Assembly: GCF_001949145.1 (NCBI RefSeq)
Contig: NW_019091495.1
Coordinates: 187,813 to 251,812 of the forward strand
Direction of reading: 5' to 3'
DNA length: 64,000 nt
Origin: Acanthaster planci
Lineage: Eukaryota; Echinodermata; Asteroidea; Valvatida; Acanthasteridae
Shown: in pieces, positions 8,959-20,900 of the stretch
Layout of the letters: every line of letters begins with the position of its first letter
Numbering within the stretch: position 1 is the stretch's first letter
Translations under genes and position numbers: made by a program
Notes under the pieces: model-generated
Databases searched by the model: none
What the model saw: only the letters and a program-made list of their open reading frames with translations
What the model was told of the DNA's origin: nothing

Positions 8959-11900
8959 ATGGAACCGATGGGACTGGCAAAGTTGGTGGGGGTGTGCCCG
9001 AAAGTGGGAACTTGCAACGTGAACAACCCCTACCTGTTCAAGCGTAGGCAGCTGCCGCTGACGGCTGACACCTCGCTCACGGTGAGTATTGTCACCAGTA
9101 AGTAATGTCTATGTATGTTTGGACTGTTTCACATAGGCATGTGTACGTCATCAACCCTTCAAAACGTTGATCCACGGTTGGGCTTCAGTGTTTTCGAGCG
9201 CTCTCTTTTTCTGGCATGTCTGGACACGCAGACATCCAAGCGGTACAGTGCGTGCACACATGCTCCGATTATACGCTTGTTTCATGTAGAATCATATCTG
9301 CATGCTCACAACAGAAAATGAAACCAGTCTGTGTTCGTATTTCACATTGTGACGACAATGCTGGTCCCTTTGTTTTTTTTTCTAAACTACGTGTAGGCCT
9401 ACGCCTAGGCCTAGAAGAAACTCACAATTTTTTAATTGACCCTTGCCACGATCACCTTGTTTATTTCTCCTGTTCAATAAAGTGATGTCCACTTCTAAAC
9501 CATACTTGCATACTGTCTGCTTACCTTCGTTGTTGGATGAATAAAAGCTAGTTTTTTTGGGGGGGGGATCTCTCAAAGTCATGATACCAAACTGGCTTTC
9601 ACTTGAAATTGCCTTTAGTTTTCCAGTTTCAAAAAGAGCAAACCAAAGAATCAGTGCACACCTACACTGCTACTTTCTACTGAAAAACAAAAAAGGTCTT
9701 GCAACTTTTTGAAAAACTTTGTTCTGGTATTTTCCCTTTTGTCAAGTTCTCTGTTAGCTAGGCTACATCTTACTAGTGCGTTGGTATTTTTTAGTACTTG
9801 GGTATGTGCATTTGGTTAAACCTGTTTTCTCTGTAAAAAAAATCAAACTATTTAGGCTTTCTTTTATTTGGAAAATATCAAGACACTACCAGAGACCATA
9901 AAGAAGCTTCTTCTAAGGCTCTTAAGTGGGCCGTTGACACCTGCTGTTACAGACTTTGTGCTGCATGCTTGTTTTGCATGCTTCGCACATGAATTCTTGG
10001 CTCTTCAAGTTACACTCCCGGTTTTTCATTTCGCTTTCCCACTTTCCTCAATCCTAACTAAAACCCTGATGCTTACTACGTACCCAATAGACTGTGCAGG
10101 TTGCCATTCGCAGGGGACTCACTTTTCACCTCATTTTAAGTTTATTGCCACTACAAAACCATAAACTGTGTACATGAATTTTCACTTAGGACAAATTTAG
10201 ACTTGCATTTGATCCTGACTGAGAAAGCACCTGTCTGGTCAGTCAAATCATAGGCAGACACAGTCATGACCCTGACTCCTTTCTGTCTAAATTTGAGGGA
10301 GCTCTGCGAAAAACATCTTTTTTAATGTACTGGACTGGTATAAGAAATCATGCCTCAGTGGCTGTGTAATTAACACCCAAAAAAAAGACCTGACCCTTTT
10401 GAATTAGTTTGTTTGACAACACTCACTGTTGTGCACTTCATCAACTGTCAATTGTGCTATGACATAAAATAGCCGTACTACACTGTGTTAACCCCTTCTC
10501 ATCAGGAAGCGGTAAGAGACGCTGTAAAAATTGAGATCCTTCAGCCCGCTTTTCAGCTATTATTCTTGGCCCACGCTCGAGCGAACATGGTGAAAGAAGG
10601 CAGACCCTGTCTCTTGTATATATGGTAATTGGTCTTTGTGTGTAGCCCAGAAATATAAANNNNNNNNNNNNNNNNNNNNNNNNNNNNNNNNNNNNNNNNN
10701 NNNNNNNNNNNNNNNNNNNNNNNNNNNNNNNNNNNNNNNNNNNNNNNNNNNNNNNNNNNNNNNNNNNNNNNNNNNNNNNNNNNNNNNNNNNNNNNNNNNN
10801 NNNNNNNNNNNNNNNNNNNNNNNNNNNNNNNNNNNNNNNNNNNNNNNNNNNNNNNNNNNNNNNNNNNNNNNNNNNNNNNNNNNNNNNNNNNNNNNNNNNN
10901 NNNNNNNNNNNNNNNNNNNNNNNNNNNNNNNNNNNNNNNNNNNNNNNNNNNNNNNNNNNNNNNNNNNNNNNNNNNNNNNNNNNNNNNNNNNNNNNNNNNN
11001 NNNNNNNNNNNNNNNNNNNNNNNNNNNNNNNNNNNNNNNNNNNNNNNNNNNNNNNNNNNNNNNNNNNNNNNNNNNNNNNNNNNNNNNNNNNNNNNNNNNN
11101 NNNNNNNNNNNNNNNNNNNNNNNNNNNNNNNNNNNNNNNNNNNNNNNNNNNNNNNNNNNNNNNNNNNNNNNNNNNNNNNNNNNNNNNNNNNNNNNNNNNN
11201 NNNNNAGAAACTACATGCTCACCAGTGACTGTGGGCATTTGTGCACATTTGTGCTGTAAAACCAAAGGAGGGTTAATCCCCTTCTGTTAGAACAAACTGT
11301 CCGTGCGTATAAAGGTCCATCATACTGTAAAACAGATGTGTGTCTGAAGCACCACCTATGGGCAGGACTGTTCAATGTTTGACGTCTTGTCCCTACATCA
11401 TGTTCCTCTTTCTTAATGTGAATGAAATATATCATGTCTACGAAATGGGGCCGGAACCGGTCAAGTGAAGTTCTATTGCAACGTGTACCATAGAATAGTG
11501 ATGTGATCCACCAATCAGATGACAGGGATTTATGCAGATATTGTCTAAAACAAAATGAATGAACATTGCAAAGTCAGCCGGTATCATCATCCTATAAATG
11601 GGATGATGTAATTTGTCTAGAGTGTAGGCCTCAGTGTTAGCCATATGTTAAACAAATGTTTTTGTTACCAATCCTTACATTTCTAATTTTTTTTAATAAA
11701 TAATTGTGATTAATGTGGTGCTGTTAGTGAATGTTGCCTTGCACTCAGCAACATCATTGCTTGCAAGGATTTGTCTGTTTCCGGCTCAAGCTAGTTGAGA
11801 TTTAGTGTACATTTTCCATAGAGACTGAGTTGACCAGGGACCGAATTTACTTGGGCCAAGTTGACCTGTGACCTAATTTACTCGGACAGTCAGTTTTGGA

Positions 11901-14900
11901 CCAAGTTGACTTGAATAAGCGGTCATCAAGCGGACTCATCAAGTGGTCAGCCCTCTTAAAATGAATTTCCCAAACAGGATGTGGACTTTGATAGATTATG
12001 ACATTATTTCAAGAGACACAGGAAGGGCTAGATCGGAAGCTTGGAGCATGACTTGTTCAAACTGGAAAACTGGAGACTTTTTCTTTTTTTTTGTAGTGAT
12101 GTGATTTCCCAAAGAAGCTACATGTACATTAGATGAACTAATAGACCAGTGTCAGCCATTAGCGTCATTGATGCTTGACATAACTGGATTTCTTTATTTT
12201 TTAACATGTAGATGGTGATGGAATTGTCAGATATCAAGTATGACCAGTGTGACCACACCAAGGGGAAAAATAGGAATAAACATGCAGAAATAGATTCCTT
12301 TATTGAGGTAAGTAAACCTGCACACAAAATTTGATTCATTGAGGCCAGTATACATGCAGAGGTTTTTCACCTGAGGTAACATGATGGGCAAAGGCATTTC
12401 AGGAAGCGCACCATGTCCGTGGAGGTGCGCATGCATTTTAAAATCTGTATAGTTCTATTGGCAGTTTCATGTACACTAGAATGTTAAGAGACTACGAAGT
12501 ACGTGCATTTCCCTGCTCATCTCTAACTTATTACTGATCGTCAAAAATCATGTGACTGGAAATCCTTTATAAAAAGCAGACAAGCCAAGTTAAAAGCCAT
12601 TGGTAAAGTTTGTGAATTTCCTGGTAGCCTTTAATATTTTTAAAACTGTCCATTTTTGTACCCATGAATGTAGCATAATTTCATCAGAGTAAAAAGTAAA
12701 CAGATCCGTTGTTTTCATGTAGTAGAATTCATGCATTACAATGCCTCAAACAATTTATACCGCCACTTCAATTTTGCACAATTTGGGTTATGTTAAAACC
12801 TACCTCTTCTTCAGAATCCTAGGTTTTGTTGCATTCACACACATCACCTTTAGATCCAGTATCAAAACTATGTCAAGTAAATGCCGTCAAGGAAGTGTAA
12901 AGATATATAGCAGACATGGGATGTTATAGGTCAAGGGTCAACAAGGGCTGATTTTAGTCCATTAAAACAAGGAGTCTCTTGGACTGTAACCCTTCCCTCC
13001 CCCTCCCACATTATAGAAGTACAGTGCCTTGAGCCGGGATGAATTGGCAGCAGCTGTCATGATTCCCAGCAAGGAACTCTTTGGTCACACCATGCAGGAG
13101 AGCGTCCCTTGCGTTGGCTGCCGAAGGAGGTAAGATCTTACAGATCCTATCAACGTCTGCAGATCAATCTGGGCTTGCACCTCCAGACAGTGAGACGTTT
13201 TCACGTGTGGCAGAAATTATCAACTATGTTAGACAATTAGGGCAGCGCCAGGATTATTTGAAAAATTGTGTGAAGTCCTCCGCATGCTGTAGCTACATGA
13301 ATCTGCTTTTGCCACCGGTCACAAATTAACTTTGTCGAAGCAGACAGCTTTTGTGCGAGCCAGTCTCTGTTAATTAAGTTGAATTGTGTGATTGGAAAGT
13401 GGTGTTACTTAGCGTTGCTGTGCTGCGAATTTGGGATTGGAACCCAATATCTCGTAGCTACTTAGAAAGAAAAATCTTGCTTTGTGTTTGGACCCCAAAA
13501 TGGCAGAGCTCCAGTCACCAGTAATATGCATACCACAGCTTTTTGGTTAGTAGCGTGTCTGGTAAGCAAATATTTGTGTACTCAGCAAGTTTCAAGCTTA
13601 TTAACCCTCCTATGCTGAAGTCACTTTTTGGGCCACTCGGTAAACACCTCAAAGAAGCACAGCTGTGTTAGATAGAACACCTGCACAGTGTTCTTGAGGT
13701 CACACATTCCAATCCAGAGCTTGACAGTTTTGTTTGTTTGCCTTGAGAGTCCCCTTTTGATTGATATCGACGACTAGAACTAGGATGCATTGACACTTTT
13801 TTACAGCATGGAGCAGATGTTTACACGACTGCGGGACCAGCATCATGTGAGGGCGCTAGAGCCTCTGGTGATCACAGGCCACTCCGAACTGTCTCTGGTG
13901 ACGGAATTGCTGTACGATCCCAGAAAAATGTATAATCTATTCCACCTACACGGGTAAGACAAGATTAGATGACTCCGCACAACAATGACGTGAAAAATTG
14001 ACTCAACCCTAAAGTTTTAGTGGCACCTGTTCAGAAAGGTTGCAGAAAGAATTGATTCAGTAAATTTAAATTCTGGGAATGTCCCTTACATGATAAAGTA
14101 ACAATACATTTTCAATGGGTCCCATGGGTTTCGTGATTACAAGAGTTGACTGTGTAAGTAGTGCATAAGTCAAATCAATTACCATGGTAACAAGAAGGTT
14201 TCATTACCATTCTCATAGTTGTACAAAAGTTTTTACCAGTGGCTTATTCCACATATTGCACATTTTTACAGCAACTTGTATAATGTATCACGCTCTGTGG
14301 TTTAGGAATGGGAAATAATGGAATCCCTAGGGATGCATAAATACTTTTATAGTGTATGGTGGATACTCAAAAATCGACTTGAATTCAGTTGAAGAAGCCA
14401 TCTCATTTTTGGGTTTTGGGGTTCTTGGTTAAGCCTTTACACCTCCACCACACTCTGTTGCATAGTAGTTATTCACTGGTGAATCCAGGAAAAGCATTGG
14501 GTTCTTGGGTGGTTTCCAGTAATGCAGGCTGTAATGAAGTAAGGGGGTTGAAAGTGAGAAAATTGGCTAAGGTATTTCATTGGTTATTGAAAAGCAAACA
14601 AGTGAGGCTCTTGGTTTGTGTATTACAGCAATAGTTGGCATGATAATGATCTGTATGTATGGTATCCGTCAGGTCCAAACTCGAAGATCTGGTCAACACA
14701 CTCCACAAGAACAAGAAGAATCGCCGCTGTGTCCTACATTCACTTGATAATCACAAGACCAAACAGATATCGTAAGTTCAGATTGGATTTTCAATCAAAA
14801 TAAATAGTAAGTTGGGATTTGATATTTTGCTAATAATGAACATTTTTAAAAAGAAATTTACATTAAATATTATGTTCTAGAGGAGAAAAACTTTGATCGG

Positions 14901-17900
14901 CAATGGGTAACTTAAATATTGAAATGGAAAGTGTGTGTTGACAGTAGAGGGCATAATAAATACTATATCAGTCTGCCAGAATTTCATGAAGTCCTCATGT
15001 TGAGGGATTCAGAACTCAACATCCGTGGAACTGCTACTTCACACGTCCCAGAATCCTCGGCTACAAAACTGCACCATCGGTTGACTGGCCGGCGGTGCGG
15101 TACGTTCGATTCAGGTAGCTTCCTTGCTACAGTTCTCCAGGAAGGTGGGGTCGGAGGGCACGACAGGATGTCTGCTGCAGTCATGTTTTTTTCTGGTTCT
15201 GATTGCAGGACGTGGATTGACATCTGGGAGGTCATGGAGAAGCCGTGTAGGGAAGAGGTGACATTAGTCCAGGCATCCAGTCTGCACAGTACAACGGAAG
15301 CCTACCTAAGAAAACACAGGTGAAACAGAAAACAACATAAAACTGTATTTACAGGTCTGCGTAGCACAACGGAAGCAGACATGTACCTGAGAAAACATGG
15401 TTAACCCTCCTATGCTGAAGTCACTCTTTGGGTCACTTGGTAAACACCTCAAAGAAGCACAGTTGTGTTGTGTTTTGCACTGCACCAACATGCAAGAGAG
15501 TGACCTTGGGCACTTGTGCATATTTCTGCTGTAAAACCAAAGGAGGGTTAAAAGATATATCAGAACCACACAAAACTGTACTTTGAGGCTTTGCAAGGTA
15601 AGTTATGCAATTCAACTTACAGTTACCACCGTGTTACATAATTGACCAGGATGGACCACTACCCTCCCGTATCCTTTAAAATCAGTGAGAAGGTTTGGGA
15701 AGATTGAAGAAAGTAGAGCTTAGCCTCTGTTACTTCACTTTGGGCCAAGAATGTGCCATTGGTTTCCTGCACAGTGGAAGATTTTGTAAGATGGAAGGTT
15801 CCGAAGAAAAAGCCTTTCTGTGGAATTAGTGCTATAGAAGGTAGCTTGGGACTTGCTCTATTTGCTGTGTATTCATAAGTATGATTAGAAGCTTTGCACC
15901 GTGTGGTACTAAGCGATAGCTTTCAAGCACAGTCATGTGTATGTATCTCTTTGAAAAAGTGTGGTTCTGAAAAGAAAAGTCACATACTCTCTCCACCAGT
16001 TCTTTTCGATATCGTACTTCTTAAAAGAATAGTTACTTGTACGCGGGTGTACCTGAAAGCAACCAGCTAATTCACGTTTCATTGGCAGTGGATTTTTATG
16101 ATTTCCGGGAATGAAAATATTGTTCACATTCAAATCATTACTAAATGACTCCAAATTGACACCAGCCACTCCACAAAATTCCTTGAAGCTGAATGGTGTA
16201 GTCAAAAAGCTGAGAGTGGATGAATTATTCAAGCGGTTCCATTTTGTAGGTTTTGTGGGGAATGCAAGACCAAGGTGATGCGGGCCTACAGCATCTTGGT
16301 AGGAGAGGTCCAGCCTTGCGAGGAGAAGGGATACTGCAGTGCACTCTATGAGGGCATACGGTGCTGTCCGCGGGAGAAACATGTCCACCTGCTGTGTGAG
16401 ACAGACTTCATCGGACGGCTGATAGCTAGAGCAGAGCCAGAACTGAACGGAATGTAAGTTGGGGGAGAGAATGTCGGATTTGGACAGGACCTCCGTGCAT
16501 ATTTGACCGTCGGTAGTAGTAACCAAAAGTTACTGTAATTGACATTGGGGCGTTAGAGACATCTTGTATCTCAGATCACTTTCTTTCTCACATGAATACA
16601 TTTTTTCATATTTATGTTAAACTTGGTCAGGATTTCCTAAGCACACCCATCCACTTAGCACAGACAGAAGCAAAAACAACTTGTCAGTTAAAAATCCTAC
16701 TATTTGTTACTTGCCAGTGGTCCTTAACTGAATTTTGTTAAGCAATACAACGTGTTTAAGTAATCTACTCATCTTAGCCTCTTGATGTATAGGTGGCCCA
16801 TCTTGCTTTGATTGGATAACAAATCAAGTGTCTTTTTCCTTTTAACTTTTGTATTGAAGACGGAGAGAAAGACACGCTAAGACCATTGACATAGCGCAGG
16901 AGGAAGTCTTGACGTGTCTTGGGCTACACCTCTACGAGCGGCTTCACAAAATCTGGCAGAACCTGCGCGCCGAGGAGCAGACATTCCTGCTGCTGTTCCA
17001 TGTCGGAGTTCAAAAGCTGGAGAAGGCACTTGAGGTGAGCGCAGGTTGTGGGGTCTTGAGAGTGAGAATTAGGATATGACGTATCCACCTCGAGCAGAAG
17101 CACCCCCTCATTGGTTGAAAAGAGCCATGTTGGTGGGGAGTGTTAATTTTGTTGTTGGCGATGTACCCATAATGCGTGCATTTGGGTTATTCTATAAATT
17201 TGGGGTCCAAAAGTGTGACTTTTTGTGTCCCTGTTACTCCTGATGGGTGTAATTTGACATGGAAATATCACTGAAATTGATTTTAAACTTTTGAAATTTA
17301 TTTGGCAGGTAGTTTGCATTCATTCATCACTTGTTGAAATGAGAGAATTTCTTCTGAACATACAAAATCATGTCAGATTTGACAGGGACACAAAAAAAAT
17401 TGGACCACTAATTTATAAAATGATCTGTTTCATAGTCGTTTGTAAACAAGCAAGTGCAGTTTCCACCAAATTAGCCCCCCGTTGCCAGGAAAATGCGCCC
17501 TCTCTTGGTCCCGCTCGGGCCTCATAGGATGAAAGAATAAGAAAATCACTGTTTGCATTTGATGGGTTCCGTCTTAGCCAGTTCTTTTAACCCATTTATA
17601 CTTCGCTGTGGATGGTAGCACAGTGTGAAGCTAGAATAAAACCCTTTGGCATCTGTTCCTAAGTGACAAGGCTAAATACAAAGACATGTTGCCTTCAGGC
17701 TTGTGAACAGGCTGATGAGAAATCATATCTACTAGCTTAAAAACAAGTTGGTATCTTAATGTGTGTCACAATGGCATCAGTGATAGAAATGCTGTACGTT
17801 TCTGTATTTGATGGACATTTTAGTACCATTTCATTTGAGTACCCATACATTAGGATTTTCAATGAAGGTGGTAGGTTTTTGTGCCCATTCAGTCGAAAAT

Positions 17901-20900
17901 CTGTCACAGTACTCAGCACCGTGAGTGACATGGCCCTCCATGGCTTCACAAGTTTGCCTTAGATGTCAGTAGTAGTTCTTGCATGCAGTTTAGCATTTAT
18001 GAAATAGTAGAATACAGTAAAATCAAATTTGCATATTGGCTCATAAATATGCATGAGGTATACATATTAGCTCTTACATTTTGTGACCCAAGATGGCACT
18101 GGAGGCGAAACAGGGTATGTCCAAGCTGGAACAAGTGTGCGAGGAGATCACGGAGGCTGACCGGCTCAAGAAGGAGAAACGAGACCAGAAGAAACAGCGA
18201 CGCAAGGCCCGCAAGAAGAACAAGAACACGGCAGAGTGTGGAGAGACGGAGGGGGAGGGGCCGGGGTATACCCTGGGGCAGGACCCTCTGGAGGAGCCTG
18301 GAGAGGGTCAGGTGGAACATCAGTGTCAGCAGGAAGGGAGTGGAGAAGGCAAATGTCTGGTAAGATTTGGATGTTGGTTGTCGGAACTCCCCTTGTCTCT
18401 CCAGGAGTTCCTGTTGCAAATTGCCTCGTGTGTTGGCATGTGCAGACGTGATTTTAATCAGTGTCTTGGAGGCACGTACAGTTTATTGGTACGTTATTCT
18501 GCGATGAACAGCATCAGTTGTAGGGGGCATATTCAAAATTGATGAAGAGCAGAAACCACAATCTAGTCTTCAAACGAGTCCTTGTGAATTCACGATGAAG
18601 CTTTACTACCCTCAATTTTCAGTTGTGAAATGACTTGCAAACAGTTTCCTTCTTCTTGTTATCCTTGCCTGTGCTTGGTTTCTCTTCCTCCTGTTCTTTG
18701 TCTTTCGTAAGCTAGTTTAGTTATGTTTATGCCACATCACGGCTGTTTTCCCTTGGCTCATTCAGACAGCTTTTGTTCTTATTTACATTCAACAAATTTC
18801 TGAATGTATTCCTAACTTTTCTGCTTGTTGTGATACCCTTGTTTGGTCGTTATTATTGCTTTTGTGTCGTTCATTAAATGAAATTCTGTTTGCATTTCAT
18901 GAGCCAAACTTCACGGTTCAGTTTGAGAAGGGATGCTCCACAGACCTGCTAGTTTAAGAACTTCTAGAAGTCTGGCAAGATAAGTTTTTCTATTTTTTAA
19001 TCGAGGACTTGCAAGTTTACTCTTTATTTTGGCACTTTTTCGTAGTGTGATCATGACGAGAATGACAACACGGACATCCTGTGCAAGGCTTGCGACACCC
19101 ACCTGCAGACACCAGCAACGGAGGACCAGCTGCACTCGTTACGCAACGACCCGGACTACTCCAGCGGGATCGATTGTGGGGAAGACTGCGGCCACAGCTC
19201 GCGGGAGAGTTCAGAGGTGGCGTGCTCGGAGGGCCTGTGTAACCATGACAGGGGGTCAATACAGGGTAGGCAGAGAATTGGCTCAGCCTCTCCGTAGGGA
19301 AGAAGCTGAATATTTGAGCATTTGGTTTAGGGAGGGGCATCCTGACTTGGCCAAGATCAGTCATTGGGTAGAAAATGGTTGGAACAATTGGGTACATAAC
19401 TAAATGGGTATTTCAAGGCCATGTGGTGTAATCGTGCCTTGGTCATACTGTCTTTAACAATGCAAAATCAGTGGTGTGATGGATTTGAGGAATCGTTAGG
19501 TCTTAACAGGCAATTGGGATTGTACAAAGTTGTAGTTTACAACTGAGCGCATCTTTTGACCTTATTTATCCATCACAAGGACCGATGATACCTGAGACAG
19601 AACTGGACAAAGATTGAAACAAGGGTTTGTTGGTGTTAAGAAGGAATAGAAATCCTCCCACCGGTACTGTTTGTTACACTTCAAACAGACACTCCGGTAA
19701 CAAAGTATGATCTGCATTTAAAGTTAGTGTTGGGACTCGGAGCGTGCGTGGGCGCTCTCACGGGTGTTTACTATTCTCAATAGAAACTAGTGGCAGTTGG
19801 GTGAAGGTTAATCCCAGGTAAGGGATGCAGCACCAAATGGGTCGAAGGACACCAAGACACACAGCTGGGAGCTGACTGACAGTTTTATTGAAGCATAGAG
19901 CAAAGAAGGTTGCCCCGTAGGAAGCCCTCAACAAATAAACACCCTGAAAATAAATGACAGAATGTATGTAGATTGTAAACATGCCATCGTTACGACATGC
20001 ATGGATGTGAGATTAGCCTCGTTAACAATATGCATCACATATTCAAACAGTAATCCTTGCCTCAGTTATGTTACAAGCAGTTACAGACTTACAATGTAAC
20101 ACAATATAATTCACATAATGCACGCACATGAAGCAGCGTAACCCATACGGTCATATACACAGTGCACACCACATTGTGCAGAGATTTGCAATATACAACC
20201 CATTCCCGAGATTGATAACGTCCATCCAAAACCAAATTCTTGTACATCATATAAAAGGTTTACTCGCTCGGCTTCCCAGGGTGTCTTATGAATATAATAG
20301 TGTTTTGGAGGATTTTTGAGTTACGAGTGATGGACAAAGTCTCGTCAGCCAGCGTCCATTGAAACAGCACGAGGGTTGTCCGCGCGACACTACCAGTGTA
20401 ACTTCCCTCTGTGGAATCAACAATCAGAATATCCCCAAGATTTCTCACTGGGATTTACACTTTCTAAAAATGTTACAAACCTACAACAATGTTATTCTAA
20501 ACAGCATGATAACATAACAATGATCCAGCTAATTTATCGCTAAAAATAGGGACCGTGCTACTTACGCGTCATTAGTGTGTACAACTGCCACAATTAAAAA
20601 TAGTTCCATAACCAGAACCATGTGGGCTGCATTATAATAATGTGTCCTATGACTCAATGATTGATACAAAGGGGAATAACATAAAACCACGGCCCAACAT
20701 TAGCATTTATTGACACGTCAACAAACTTAATACCGAGAAGGTCAGCACTGAGTTCTGGATTTGCAAAAATGAAAGATGCCAACAGTTCCTGTACGATTTG
20801 TGTATTATTTCTTAGAAATGTGTGCAATGAGGCCTTTTCACTCTAGACAAATGTCGGGGTTGACACAGGGGTCGAAGCTGGGTTGAAAACTGGCAGCCAT

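Larger units (their letters stand above)
9082..12211. other. GGNBP2 intron 1
   Basis: This intron of about 3.1 kb contains the assembly gap at 10660-11205 with a truncated miniature element on each side. The rest is AT-rich, with TAGGCCTA words near 9393-9412, and no coding potential is recognised. The following intron 12308-13016 also shows nothing notable. Confidence 0.6.

Noticed and set aside
15933-16526. A 197-codon - strand open frame
   Set aside because: It is antisense to a certain GGNBP2 exon (16250-16453) and extends into its introns. No domain is visible.
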